Part shown: positions 24,556 to 36,030 of the stretch, one piece after another
Position numbering within the stretch: position 1 is the first letter of the stretch
Layout of the letters: each line of letters opens with the position of its first letter
NCBI GenBank assembly: GCA_039654915.1
Contig: CM077599.1
Span: forward strand, 2,854,501 to 2,918,500
Reading direction: 5' to 3'
Source of the DNA: Aquilaria yunnanensis
Taxonomy: Eukaryota; Streptophyta; Magnoliopsida; Malvales; Thymelaeaceae
Length of the DNA: 64,000 bases
Translations under genes and position numbers: made by a program
The notes under the pieces: model-generated
Seen by the model: only the letters and a program-made list of their open reading frames with translations
The model's database searches: none
Told to the model about the DNA's origin: nothing

Positions 24556-25573
24556 CACTACAAGAGAAATACACAAAAATAATTGAAAATTGTGATTGAA
24601 TTTCAATCATAATGAAACTTCAATCACTATTTATCTGGCCCACGGGTAGATAATGACTGAACAAATCAGACACTAACAAATCAATTGCTCGTCCATCAAT
24701 GGTTAGTGAAAATTTTAAACTAGTCAGTTGCCGTTGGTCAATCAGTCAAGATTCAGTCACCCTTAGCATAAAAAACCTATCGCAGCCACTCCTTCAACAA
24801 GCTCCCCTCTGTTCTCTATCAAGAATTATTATGTTTTTCACATCTCTTATTGGCCTCCATCTCATGAGCATTGCAACTCCTTCCTGTTCCTCCATTACTC
24901 TTTTGTCTTTATTGCAATGAGAAGGTCCCCATCAATGAAGGATGTAGAACTGGATTCAAATTGTCATATCTAAAAATGGGTATGGACCCAATAACCAATC
25001 ATGATTTCATAGGGTTCTTTGTATTCCTATTGAACCCAAATTAATCTCCTAACAAAAGCCCAAGGTTTTACTCTATATCCTTTTAATTCTTTATTTTTCT
25101 GTCTCTTCCAAATTTTAGAAGAAACCATTAGTGCAATTTTGTTTATTCCTCCTTCTTTAAAAGAAAAAATGATAATAAAATATGAATTAAACAAACTATT
25201 ATAGTGGCTACTAATAAAATTTACTAAATATTTGTACAAAATTTTATAAAATTATATATGTTGTGGTTTAATTTTAATGCCTAAATATAAATAAAAAAAA
25301 TTAAAAGAAATAAATGAATAAATAAAACCAAAATATGAGAGTGGCTGAACCTTAGTCGTTTTGGGTAGCAATTAACAAATTTAGTTGCCCTACTATATGG
25401 CTTTTACTGTCCAAGAGACTAAATTAATCAGTCAGCTTAATTAGTCACTTGTCAGTTGTTAGTGTGGAGCGACTATGATTTAAGCAACTGACTCCTTTAG
25501 TTGTTATCCTATCACCTTTTGTAATTGATTGTGACTAAAAACTTAGTCACGTTTGTTCTTTCTTCTTGTAGTG
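24556..25573. mobile_element. Non-autonomous CACTA element
   Basis: It begins CACTACAAGAGAAATACAC and ends CTTTCTTCTTGTAGTG: inverted CACTA termini without decay in the first nine bases. 'Agtcac/gtgact' words are dense at both ends. No transposase frame; the 70-73 codon frames inside are incidental. Flanks are CAT and ATT, so the 3-base target duplication is not exact. It interrupts the repeat region that continues at 25590. Confidence 0.8.
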
Positions 25574-25589
25574 ATTAGAAGTTAAGAAT

Positions 25590-26200
25590 AGTAAAATTAA
25601 CCAAAGTTGAATCAATCTAAGCCTTATAGAAAAGGAAAGAAACATAACAACTAAAGTTTTATTTTAAAAATAGAAATAAAAAAAATTAATAAAATAAGAC
25701 AACAAGTTGGATTTCAGCTACAAAAAAATGAGGTTCAAGGATTGACATGGCAAAAAAAAAAAAAAACAACACAAGAAGATCTTTAGACCAAGAGAACAAA
25801 TGTAAAGACTCTAGATATTAATGGTTCCATTATTAACTTAATAAAGAGAAAAAGAAAAAGAAAAAATTGGTCAAAGCTGAGTCAACTTGAACCATACCCT
25901 CAAGTTGGCAAACCATAATAACTAAAGTTTTATTATAGAAAATAAGAATGAAGAAAATCAACTAAAATGTTTTGGGACCAAGAGAGGAAACTGTAAGACC
26001 TTAAGTATAACGATTTAATAATTGACTTAATAAAGGTGAAAAACGAATAGCCGAAGTGGATCTAAGCAAACCATGGTAAAAAAAAATAAACAAACCACAT
26101 AGACTAAAGTTTTGATTTAGAATATGGTAGATTAGAAAAAATAACATATTTGGGGATGAAGAGTTGAAACAGAAGGACTGTACTTATTAAGTTTAGGAAC
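25590..26200. repeat. Degenerate long-period tandem repeat
   Basis: Three diverged units are recognisable from recurring blocks. 'aactaaagttttatt' occurs near 25650, 25920 and 26105; 'attracttaataaagg' near 25835 and 26020; 'ccaaagttgartcaa' near 25603 and its relatives near 25873 and 26050. The period is roughly 190-280 bases. Non-coding and A-rich. Confidence 0.55.
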
Positions 26201-26689
26201 TAAAACAACAAGTAAAGAGAAATTAGGGATAACGATGCAAAAGAATAATAATTTAGGGATTAAAAATGTGTTTGAAGCCAAATAAAACATGAAACAAAAT
26301 TGGGGAAATGGTGACACATGCCATAAAAAAAAAACAATCACCTTTTCCTAAATTAACCGAGTTTTAGAGAAAACACAATTACTTTTCGGAAAAGGTGATC
26401 ATCTTGGAAAAAAATGATTGCTACTATTCATGAATAGTAAATTTCACCGAGTAGTAATAAGAGTAACATTATTATGTGCACAAATGCAATGGATGTACCT
26501 TAATATTCTTCAAGTTATGAAGTTGACATTACACCTCAAGTTTTTATGAATTACAACATGACACGACACTACAACTCCTTATTATATAGCTCGTCCCAAT
26601 TTGCTATAAACTATATAAACTATGAAAATGCCACAACAGTACAATTGATCACCATGTTGAGGCTATTAGCTTTCAAATTATTTTTGTTA

Positions 26690-28440
26690 TCCAAGTAAAT
26701 TCAGTTGTTTCATTAACACATATTAATCTTCCTTGAGAAGTTACTTATTCCTTCTACTATTTAATTTTTGCTTGTATGCCCAAAATGGTTGTTTTTTTAT
26801 CAAATGACTTATGTTTTCTTATTGAATGTAGTTGTTTTGGTATTTCATCTTATTGTTCTTTAACAAAATGTATATATTCCTTTTGATAATTTATTGTTTG
26901 TTATGCTTGTATTGTTGTTCATTGTCAGATTCTTCTTATTCTTTTACTAAATATAGCTGTTCTTTTATCTAATTATGTTATCCTCTAACAAATATATTTG
27001 TTCCTTTTTATATTTAATAAATATTTGCTATAACTGTGACAGTCTTCTATATCAAATTATTCATGTTCTCTTGCCTAATGGCCTAATTATAGAAACTGCC
27101 CCTGAACTTGACCAACTTGACCGAGTTTATCCAAAACTCAGCACTCAGAGAAAATTGACCCCTTAATTTTGAAAAGGTTAAAAATTTAGTCCATGTGCTA
27201 CAGTAATGGACGATTGGCATTTGGGAGAGGCTGAAGTGGCAATTAGTGGTTGTGGTGGATTTAATGGTGGCCTTCCAATCTCAGCCTCCTTCAATAGTAA
27301 AGTTAGTAGAAGCTGCATAAAATTGGGAACAAGGAAAACGTTTTTTTTTTAAACAAAGTTAAGGAAGGAAAACTCAGAAATTAAAGGAAGAAAATGAGAA
27401 TTGGAAACCTTGGAAAGGTAATCGACTAGGGGAGGAGCTGCATCGTAGTCGTCTTGGCAAGGGTTTGGGGCTGTGGATGATGAATTAGGTTTGGGAGAAT
27501 TGTGCGACCTCGAGATGGCCATGGAGGCATGATGTAGTGACGATGTTTTCGAATAGTGGAGATGGGCAATAGCTGGTTCAAACAGAGAAAGAAGGAGGGC
27601 GAGTCGAAGAAGGCTCCTCATTCGGAATGGTGTGGCTAGTGGTCAGCGGCACTTAGGAATGCCAAAATGAGGTAACACGTGACAATAGAGACAAGCTGGG
27701 ATGCGTGGTGTCGGATCGTGGTTGAAAGCGATGGTAGTATATTGGGCAGTAAGGCCATCATTAAATCCACCTCATCCACTAACTGCCACTAGGTGCATGG
27801 ATTGAACTAATAATATTTTCAAAGTTGAAGGGCCAATTTTCACTAAGTGCTAAGTTTTTGACCAACTTGCTCGAGTTGGTCAAGTTCAAGGTCTGTTTTT
27901 GTAGTTAGGCCTTGCCTAATCATACTGTTCTTTGACTCATATATCTGTTCATTTTGATAAATAATAACTACTTATTATACCCATAGTAGTTGTTCATTAT
28001 GAGATTTTTCATGTTCTTTTTTTTAATATAACTATTCCTTGTATGGTTTTGTTGTTATCTAACAAATATATCCTTTCCTTTTGATATTTAATAACTATTT
28101 ACTATGCATGTAATAGTTGTTTCCTATTAGATTATTCATGTTCTCTTATTGAATACTTGTTCCCTTCTCAAGTCTTACTATTCTTTGACAAATATAATTC
28201 CTTTATTTAATATTTAGTAACTATTTGTTATGCTTGTATTGATTCTTCTTTACCATATGATTCATATTATCTAGTTAAATATAATTGTCCCTTTGATGCA
28301 TACTATTATTCCTTGAAAAATTACATGTTTGTTATGCTATTTAATGCCTACAAGTTATGCCTGTGGTAATTGTTCATTTTCAGATTTTTTTGCTTTCTTA
28401 CTCAATATATTTGTTTCTTTATCTCATCTTGTTCTCTATT
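26690..28440. repeat. T-rich degenerate tandem array, split by a MULE
   Basis: A unit of roughly 130-135 bases recurs before and after the inserted element at 27080-27911. Recurring words are 'ttctttgacaaatata', 'ccttttgatatttaataact', 'tgttatgcttgtattg', 'gttgttcattgtcagat' and 'attcatgttctctta'. Without the insert the array is about 920 bases, some six or seven units. No coding frame. The wording resembles the array at 51600-53000. Confidence 0.65.
27080..27911. mobile_element. Non-autonomous MULE with perfect 9-base TSD
   Basis: The perfect direct repeat TTGCCTAAT lies at 27071-27079 and 27912-27920. Termini GGCCTAATTATAGAAAC and GTTTTTGTAGTTAGGCC are inverted, and the inverted similarity extends for about 190 bases, to 'gtggcagttagtgg'. 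The interior (27300-27720) has moderate GC and no transposase. It sits inside the tandem array at 26690-28440 and so postdates it. Confidence 0.85.
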
Positions 28441-29230
28441 AAATCTAAACACTCCCTCAAGAATGAAAAACAAATAAAAGAAATGAGGGAGCAGATGAAA
28501 ATGAAGTGGGGATGAAAAAAAAGCTGAGAGATAGCAAAAAAGGAGAAACTAAAAAAAAAAAAACAAAAGTGGGAGCCAAAAACAATAACAAAGTGAGATG
28601 GAACCAAAAAAAAAAAAAGTTAAGGGGCAGTAAAAGAATAAAAATGAAACAATATCTCATAACTCCTCAAATCCCTGCCCTCAAACTTTCTCTGACAAAC
28701 ATTTAACGAATCTAACCAAAATACAACAGATGTTATAATCTCTTTAATAAATATATGATTATTACATGTTTAGTCGGGGCGTAGACTCTATGTCTTGGTA
28801 GCGTATCCTCTACCTAATGATAATATGCAAAATAAAAAAGTGTCGTGTAGTTGATTATTGCATTACATTGTTTAGTTTTAGATAAAAATAAAATAAAATA
28901 GATATTATTTTAAAATGGATGTGAACCAAGTATTACGCATATTTAGTTTAAAAGTTAATACACAAACATGTTTAAGTTGAATACACGAATTTTTTAAACA
29001 TTCAACACCATTTTAATGCCTGGTGCAAACTTTAAAGATGACAATTAGCTTTAAAAAATAGCAGATAATGTGAATTTACTAGAATATAATAATTAAATTT
29101 AAAAATTTTAAAAATTATTATGAGATATTGGGAAAATGAAGAGGTGTAAAATTTTAAATTTATACATACTGTCGCGCTGTTCTTTTATGTGGTTAACGCT
29201 TGATAAATTTATTTAATTTATTCAACTATA
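28441..29230. other. Intergenic DNA with poly-A tracts
   Basis: 28500-28650 is A-rich and gives spurious lysine-rich or phenylalanine-rich frames. No gene recognised. Confidence 0.5.
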
Positions 29231-29496
29231 CTACTTCTGTCTCTTTCTACTTGAATGTAATTTATGTTAATTTTTTTATAAGAAGAGCTTAAACAATGAG
29301 TGAAAAAGAAAAAAATTAATTTTGTACAATAAGAGATTAAGTAGAGATTAAAAAAATTTATTAGATTTTATGTATTAAAAATTTAAATATAAGTAAAAGA
29401 TAAATTAATTGTTTAAAATTTTTTAAATAAAAAATATTTTAATTTTTTTTAGACATTAAAAAAAATTATACTTCAAGTAAAATGAGATGAAGGAAA
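29231..29496. mobile_element. Stowaway-like MITE, diverged copy
   Basis: Ends CTACTTCTGTCTCTTTCTAC and TAAAATGAGATGAAGGAAA are near-inverted and flanked by TA. The interior shares 'ttttgtacaatragagatt' and 'agacattaaaaaaaa' with 5537-5828, so the two belong to one family. It ends about 500 bases upstream of the zinc-finger gene. Confidence 0.65.
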
Positions 29497-29927
29497 TATG
29501 ATTTTATGGCTTAACAAACTTTGTTAAATTATGTTTATGATTTTATCCGATTGATATCCCGTATGCAGCTCCAGTTCCACCGCCTTGGGAATGCTAGGGG
29601 CCGGGCCTAGGCCTGCCTAGCACCATTAATTATTCCCGGCAGACGATCATTTCACGCGCCTGTGATAGACCCAAGTCCAGAAATCCGTCTGTACAAAATA
29701 CACGCCATCCTTCTTATCCACCGTGTCAAGCGACCAGGGGTTCTCCTTCCATGTGTAACTCCCCCAATTCCATTCCAAAGCCATTCCCCGTAACAGCCCT
29801 GTAGCCCAACACTTGCCCTCACTTTCTTTAACCGCAGTAAAAAAACATACAGGCCAGGCTCGTGGATTGCAAACCCAACCATGGTTTGTGTAACCCAAGT
29901 TTGGTTAACTCACCCCTATCTGATCAG

Positions 29928-29935
29928 TTTATAAG
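29928..29935 (+). promoter_or_regulatory. Candidate TATA box of the zinc-finger gene
   Basis: TTTATAAG lies about 60 bases before the chosen ATG at 29994. If it is used, transcription would start near 29960, downstream of any upstream in-frame start. That supports ATG 29994. Confidence 0.4.
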
Positions 29936-29993
29936 CAGCCAAGCCGTGCCGGTCTTTCTCCATACAAATCTCCCAAATCCCACTACCGTGAAA

Positions 29994-31115
29994 ATGATGC
30001 TCGGCGAGCACCGCCGTCCCAATCCGACGGTCCACGTTCCACCATGGCCACCTCTCGAAGATCCAATGCCTGAAATTTACTCTCCCTTTCAATACAATGC
30101 CGCCGCCGACAATCACAGCCCGGACACCACCAACCAGTTCCAACTACAGGAGGCGTTGGCCGCGTTGCAGCGTTATCTGCCCTCGAGCGACCCAGATTTC
30201 GATTCCGATGCTGAACCGGGTCTGGATGGTCCGGATTCTCCTGTCGATGCATATTCCTGCGACCATTTCAGGATGTACGAGTTCAAGATTCGCCGTTGCG
30301 CTCGCGGCCGGTCGCATGACTGGACCGAGTGTCCATACGCTCACCCGGGCGAGAAGGCCCGACGGAGAGACCCTAGAAAGTATCACTATTCCGGCACTGC
30401 CTGCCCCGACTTCCGGAAGGGGAACTGTAGGAAGGGCGACTCGTGCGAGTTCGCTCATGGGGTTTTCGAGTGCTGGCTCCACCCGGCCCGCTATCGTACC
30501 CAGCCGTGTAAGGACGGGTCGGGCTGCAGGCGTCGGGTCTGCTTCTTCGCCCACTCGCCGGACCAACTTAGGGTTGTGAACTCTGCGGATTCTTTCGATG
30601 GTTCGCCATCCATTGGTCGGACACTGCCGTTTTGGTCCTCTCCTGGGTCGGCCTCACCCCCACTGAGTCCACGGGCTGAGTCGTCGCCTCCGATGTCCCC
30701 AATGGCTCAGTCGCTCAGTCGGTCTCTCGGGTCTGCTTCGATTAACGACGTCGTGGCTTCCCTGAGGAATCTGCAGTTGAACAAGGTGAAGTCCTTGCCA
30801 TCTTCATATAACCCTCAAGTCGGTTGTTCTTCTGGTTATGGATCGCCTAGAGGGGCGGTGGTCCGACCCGGGTTTTGTAGCATGCCCACCACTCCGACCC
30901 AGAACCTGACCGGCCCTGGAATCAGGTATTCGGACTTTTGGGAGAAGGCCTGTGAGGAGGAGCCTGCAATGGAGAGAGTGGAATCTGGCAGAGGCCTGCG
31001 TGCTCGAATGTTCGAGAGGCTGAGCAAGGAGAACTTTTTGGCCGCTGGGGAGACGAACCCGTTAAAGTCATCGGGAGCTCCGGATGTTGACTGGGTGTCC
31101 GATTTGGTGGACTGA
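29994..31115 (+). CDS. Arginine-rich tandem CCCH zinc-finger protein (TZF2/TZF3 type)
   Basis: Intronless, 373 residues. The family (RR-TZF proteins such as Arabidopsis TZF2/OZF1 and TZF3/OZF2) binds and destabilises mRNA, shuttles between nucleus and cytoplasmic granules, and is tied to ABA, jasmonate and stress responses. The sequence shows the plant RR domain first: C-X5-H-X4-C-X3-H in [16 protein letters not shown], at about residues 104-119. Two zinc fingers follow: C-X7-C-X5-C-X3-H ([19 protein letters not shown]), then after 16 residues C-X5-C-X4-C-X3-H ([16 protein letters not shown]). Serine/proline-rich and acidic segments complete the C-terminal half. The start is the ATG at 29994 ([20 protein letters not shown]), because relatives begin with this motif; the open frame upstream has only a GTG and crosses the likely TATA box. 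From memory, Arabidopsis relatives lie near SNF7 genes, as here. Confidence 0.93.
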   Translation: MMLGEHRRPNPTVHVPPWPPLEDPMPEIYSPFQYNAAADNHSPDTTNQFQLQEALAALQRYLPSSDPDFDSDAEPGLDGPDSPVDAYSCDHFRMYEFKIRRCARGRSHDWTECPYAHPGEKARRRDPRKYHYSGTACPDFRKGNCRKGDSCEFAHGVFECWLHPARYRTQPCKDGSGCRRRVCFFAHSPDQLRVVNSADSFDGSPSIGRTLPFWSSPGSASPPLSPRAESSPPMSPMAQSLSRSLGSASINDVVASLRNLQLNKVKSLPSSYNPQVGCSSGYGSPRGAVVRPGFCSMPTTPTQNLTGPGIRYSDFWEKACEEEPAMERVESGRGLRARMFERLSKENFLAAGETNPLKSSGAPDVDWVSDLVD

Positions 31116-33541
31116 GATAAACAGAATTGCTGACTGAGCTAAGTGGCTCAGAAGTTGGAAGGATTGTTTGTGATTGATTTTGCAGAATCTGAAGATTGGG
31201 GCTCTTTTTTTCGGTTTCCTACTCTGTCGCTGTGAATAGAATCCGGAGGGAGGGAATCTGGAATCTCTATTGGGTCATCAGCAAGAAAATAGATGATTCT
31301 GTGTACATAGTAATAATCCTAATTACTACTGTTATTAGTGTTATTAGAGGCGAGGAGGTGAAGAGTAGAGAAAGAAGTTGGGATTTTTCTCTGAAGTCTC
31401 CTCAAGAGTTTGGAACCGTAAGGAGGTAAAAAAAGGGCAAGCTTTTGTACAGGTAGAGCTGATGATCGATTCTATTTTGCTGATAAGTATCTATTTTTGT
31501 TGCGGATATTGTTGAAGTTATGAAGATTTCTGAATCTTGATGAATGAAAAGAAAGTATTGTTGTACTAAAGTGCCTGAAAATTTCTGATGCTCCCCCAGT
31601 CCTCTTCCAAAATTGATCAAATTCTTGATTGTGGTTGTTCGTTGGTGAAAGGCAAGATGGTCCTGACCTGTGAACTGTGCGTCTGGAGACTTCTCTAGTG
31701 TTGGTCATAGTCAACTTCGGATGTCCCATGTGTATATTCCAATGAAAATAGTTACGCTTCAAATTGCAAGCCCGTGGGAGTTAGTTCGCATGTATGTCTG
31801 ATTAAACTACTAATTATTATTATTATTTTATTTAGAATATTTTCAAAGTCGATTTGATTAAAAACAAAAGGCGAGGGTGGGGATAGTGGAGGGTGGGGCT
31901 GGCTGGCCCTTGTCTTCATTTTAGGGAGGTTTGGTTCACGCATTTTGGATGAATATTTGTAGCGTAAATTGAGTGATCAGAAGCAGAGCAAGCGAGGGGA
32001 GGGTGTTTGTTTTAGTCGACAGTCGCCTTAAGAGAGACGGAAAGAAGAATAAAGGAGAAGAAGGAAAGGGCACAAGTTCTACCAACCGACCTGGGACATG
32101 CCTTTTAGGACCAGAATTTGTTATAGTTGTTACCCTCTCTGTTGTTATTTGCCCCCTTGTTTCTCAAGCATACTTGCCTTTGATACGCAATCTTTATCCC
32201 TTTCCAGTTGGCTTGAGTCCAACAGAACTTGTTTTCCCCCAAGTTAAATGAGAACTTGAGGAGGAGAGACTGGATTCAAGAGCAGCAGCTAAGCTTTTTA
32301 GCCGAAAGTCCGTCCACAAACATTTAGTAAATCTGGAAAATCACTTTCACAGTGAATAAATAACCCTATCTTGGTGTTGAACATTGGCGTTAAAGGGGGC
32401 CCAGATGCTACTAGCAGACAAGGACCTTCGTTCCGAGTAAAGAAAAAGTCGGGTTATATCTTTGTCAAAGGCATAAACAGATGGGCAGATAGGTTAAGGG
32501 AGACGGGGATTCTTGTTCTGCAATCAGCTGGTGTAAACCTGTGTAACCCAGTCTCAGTCGACGCGCATCAAATTATTCATCTTCCACTATAACATCACAG
32601 CTTATCTGGGTCGTTCATATTTTCTACTCAGACAAATTTTCATAGGGCATCAAAATAATGATTTGAAAATTTTGGTATACTATAGGTTTTTTAACTTGTT
32701 GGACTTGCATCAATCAGTTGTCATAGTTCTTGACTTTGTTATTTGCCCATCTAAGAAAATCAGAATCTTATGCTTCCAGCCTTGAACAAAATTTTCCTTC
32801 TTAGTCGTTTCAATGGCAAAAGGAACTGTTCAAAAAATTGGCTACACAGGTACTGTAGCTTAGCTTGAATTTACGGTTAGACTGTCTGTGTTAGGTAATG
32901 TTTGTCCCCACAGATTTTGGCTTTACAGGTGCTTGAAAAGATTTGGCATGCTCAAAAGATAAAACAAAGGTAGTTCCACAACTTGACGTTGACACAATCC
33001 ATCTGTATGTAAGTGTTACCTTTCACTTTTTGTGTTCCCCGGTTCTTGTTTCTCCGGCCTCCCGGCATATAGTTTGGTCTACAGCTGCGCTGGCTAAACC
33101 AGCCAACTCATTCGGTCCAAGTTATCTCTTCTTAGTATCTCTTGACCCACAAGATTTCTGAACCCGCATATATTCACCGGAGCCAAGCCTAAACTATGGA
33201 CAACAAAGTTCCAATACCTGGCACTACTGCTGCAATCAAGAGGCTCATGTAGAAACTTCCCGACCAAGGCAAGGCCTGGATATGGTACATTATAATCGGG
33301 GATTTGTTTATGATTCATCTCCAGCAAGCTTCGCGAGAACATAAATCTGTTTCTGAACCAGGGAAATCAATTAGCATCCCAGTACACCGACCCCTCCTCC
33401 AAAATTTGTTGAGGCCAACTTTCTGACAATTTGACAAAAATATTAGATTCTTCTTCACCTCATTGGGACCCTCGCAGGAAGGGCTGGCAAGCGGCCGAAT
33501 CAAAAGTTGTACTCCGCCATTTCACTAACGGAAAATTCCAT
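31116..33541. other. Region between convergent zinc-finger and PPR genes
   Basis: 31116 to about 31600 is probably the 3' UTR of the zinc-finger gene. The remainder has moderate GC, few repeats and only short frames of up to 92 codons on either strand without recognisable motifs. It could hold UTR, a non-coding transcript or decayed exons. No gene is supported. Confidence 0.4.
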
Positions 33542-35359
33542 CTAGAGCAAATATTCTTCCTTTTTCACAAGCTCCTCCAATGCTTGGATAACTTTGTAGA
33601 TCTCATTTGTTTGGAAATGAGACCTATCATTTGCTATGAACACAAAGGTCCGATCCTTCAGACAGATCCAGCTACATCCTGGCTCCTTTTGCACCCTATT
33701 GACACCCATCAATCTTCTCACTTCAACAGCATCCTTCGGTTTTCCTCCACGTGCATACATGTTCGACAGCAGCACATAGTTTCCTGGGTTATTTGGCTCC
33801 AACTCAAAAAGCCTCTTTGCAGCTACATGACCCATTTCAATGTTGCCATAGTTTGCGCAAGCAGCAAGCAAAGAACCCCAGACTGATGAGTGTGGTTTCA
33901 TTGGCATTGATTCTACAAACTTCATAGCCTCATCCAGTTGACCAGCACGACCAAGCAAGTCAACAACACAAGCATAATTTTCATGACTAGGGTTAATACC
34001 ATGCTTAACTGTCATAGATTTGAAGTAAGCATAGCCCTCCCCAACACGGCCAGTATGACTACAAGCTGAAATGACTGAGACAAAAGTGATGTAATTAGGT
34101 TTCTGCCCTTGTTTAAGCATCTGTTCAAATAATTGGAGAGCTTGGTTAGCTCTTCCATGCTGCTGGCAAGCCGCAATAATTGCAGTCCAGCAAACCACGT
34201 TAGGGTTCTGGATCTCTTGGAAAACCTGATATGCGTCATCCAAGTTCCCACATTTTGCATACATTGTGATCAAAGAACTGGCGACACACATATTCTTGGA
34301 GTACCCACCTTTTATGACCTGGTCGTGAATCAAACTCCCCTGATTCAAAGCTGCAATATTAGCAGAAGCATGAAGAGCTGTTGAGTATGAAGCCTCATCT
34401 GGTGATATACCTTCCCTCCTCATGGCCCAAAAATAATTGCATGCTGCTTCAAAGGCTTCATTACAAACACACCCCATTGCCATAACATTCCACGAGACCA
34501 CATCTCGGTTGTCCATTGAACCAAACAACATCGCACCATCATCAAACAATCGACACTTGAAGTACATGTCCATAAGTGAATTGGTCACATAAGCCAATGC
34601 TTCCAACCTGTACTTAACAACCAGTCCATGTACTTGTCTCCCAAATTTAGACTCCCCCATACCAGCACAAGCACTTAACACGCTGGAAAAACTCACTTGA
34701 TCCGGAAGAATCAAACTTTCCCTCATAACCTCTCGGAAAACCCAAACCGCCTTAGAGAACAACTCATTGGACAAGCAACCAACAATCATGGCATTCCAAG
34801 AGACGAGGTTTCTGTCAGGCATTCCAACAAACACCTTTTCAGCGGAGCACAGGTTCCGACATTTTGCATACATATCAACCAAGGCACTCCCAACGAACAA
34901 ATGCGAACCGTAGCCATGTCTGCAAATCAAAGAATGGACCTGTTGCCCGTGAGAGAGAACCCCAGTTGCGGCACAGGTGGAGAGAACCGCGGAGAAAGTG
35001 AAGTGATTGGGTTGAATCCCAGCTCTCCGCATTTGAGCAAAGCAGTGGAGAGCCTGGAGGTGCTGGCTGAAATGGGAAAGGTGGGAGATGAGAGAGGTCC
35101 AAGAGACGACGTTCTTGGTGACATGGTGGGCGGTGGAGAAGAGGAGGAGAGAGCAGGCGATGGCGCCGCATCTGGAGTAGAGGGTGAGGAGGGAGTTGAA
35201 GAGGGAAGTGAAGTGGTTGGTGATAATATGGGAGTGAATTTGGGCTGCGTGTTTGAGGCTTTTGGTTTGGGCGGTGACGGTGAGGAGGTTCTGCAGATCA
35301 TGGAGCGTCCGGCGGTGGAAGAAGCCGCCTGGACTTGTTTGAGGGAAGTCAGCTTCCAT
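33542..35359 (-). CDS. Pentatricopeptide repeat protein, PLS class with E/E+ tail
   Basis: Intronless, 605 residues. PLS-class PPR proteins bind specific organellar RNAs and mostly direct C-to-U editing in mitochondria or plastids. Repeats run from about residue 45 to 490 with the usual alternation; visible cores include SLLTLYSRCGAI, SALVDMYAKCRNLCSAEKVF, SLMDMYFKCRLFDDGAMLF and SLITMYAKCGNLDDAYQVF. After NYACVVDLLGRAGQLDEAMK come the E and E+ motifs (WGSLLAACANYGNIEMG, ELEPNNPGNYVLLSNMYA, KEPGCSW). The protein then ends; there is no DYW deaminase domain, so if it edits RNA it must recruit one. The start is the only in-frame ATG before the first repeat. A transit peptide is not obvious by eye. 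The target RNA and the Arabidopsis orthologue are not known to me. Confidence 0.93.
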   Translation of the reverse strand: MEADFPQTSPGGFFHRRTLHDLQNLLTVTAQTKSLKHAAQIHSHIITNHFTSLFNSLLTLYSRCGAIACSLLLFSTAHHVTKNVVSWTSLISHLSHFSQHLQALHCFAQMRRAGIQPNHFTFSAVLSTCAATGVLSHGQQVHSLICRHGYGSHLFVGSALVDMYAKCRNLCSAEKVFVGMPDRNLVSWNAMIVGCLSNELFSKAVWVFREVMRESLILPDQVSFSSVLSACAGMGESKFGRQVHGLVVKYRLEALAYVTNSLMDMYFKCRLFDDGAMLFGSMDNRDVVSWNVMAMGCVCNEAFEAACNYFWAMRREGISPDEASYSTALHASANIAALNQGSLIHDQVIKGGYSKNMCVASSLITMYAKCGNLDDAYQVFQEIQNPNVVCWTAIIAACQQHGRANQALQLFEQMLKQGQKPNYITFVSVISACSHTGRVGEGYAYFKSMTVKHGINPSHENYACVVDLLGRAGQLDEAMKFVESMPMKPHSSVWGSLLAACANYGNIEMGHVAAKRLFELEPNNPGNYVLLSNMYARGGKPKDAVEVRRLMGVNRVQKEPGCSWICLKDRTFVFIANDRSHFQTNEIYKVIQALEELVKKEEYLL

Positions 35360-36030
35360 AATAAAACAATCCTCTACGCTCTGGTCCCTCAGATTCTCCT
35401 TGTTGAATTCAAAACATGGAATAGTCTCTTTCTTGAGCTCGTCTCCTCTATTTTTAGGAGTAGTCGAAGAGCTTCACGACCTTGAATTTGTTTTCAATTA
35501 GAGAAAACAGGTCTCGTCTTTCCTTTTCCCCCCTTAGCAGGCCCCAGTTTCTACGACCTTGAATTCGTTTTCAACTCCAGAAATGGTGGTGCTGTGTTGG
35601 AAGTCGTAACCTAAATCCTAAACTGAATATCGCATCTACCAGAAACGGAACGACAATGCAAACAAGACAAGAAGAAGCTTCCGTAGCCAGAGAATGTATG
35701 CTGCCTCGTAGATAGCCGGCTAAACCTAAACTGAACATTCGGTAAACGAATTCAGGTGCAAACTTCCATTGAATAATCTCGTCTTTATGTACATTGTACC
35801 TTGAGAATGCACACAAAGGTGAAAAGAAGAAAAAGGGTGTCTAAACAATAGAATATGGCCAACCAATTACAATAGCTTCTCTTTGATGTCACACTACATA
35901 GCCACCAATAGTCCAAGCAACAAAGACCAACTATCTTAAATGTCTTGCCTGCACAGGGACAACACCTCAAGCTGACAGTACCAATTCGGTTTTTGTCCTT
36001 TTTTAACCCCACTCAATGCAACGAATTACC
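35360..36030. other. PPR promoter region and SNF7 3' UTR
   Basis: About 35360-35560 should hold the PPR 5' UTR and promoter. The part up to 36030 should be the 3' UTR of the SNF7 gene, which runs leftward. 'gaccttgaattcgttttcaa' and 'gaccttgaatttgttttcaa' occur twice about 70 bases apart, near 35478 and 35550. No further gene. Confidence 0.45.

Noticed and set aside
26690..28440. CRISPR-like array
   Set aside because: Units are long, decayed and contiguous, without constant repeats separated by unique spacers, and the DNA is plant nuclear.
28419..28706. Lysine-rich (+) and phenylalanine-rich (-) frames
   Set aside because: They are produced by poly-A tracts on one strand and their complement on the other.
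29862..29993. 44-codon N-terminal extension of the zinc-finger frame
   Set aside because: It starts with GTG, covers the likely TATA box, and relatives begin at the internal MM motif.
30097..30579. 160- and 140-codon frames overlapping the zinc-finger gene on both strands
   Set aside because: These are by-products of GC-rich zinc-finger codons; the main frame has complete CCCH motifs and explains the region.
34697..35485. 262-codon plus-strand frame opposite the PPR gene
   Set aside because: It lies entirely antisense to the PPR coding sequence. Its glycine/glutamate-rich composition mirrors the PPR codons, and it has no recognisable domain.
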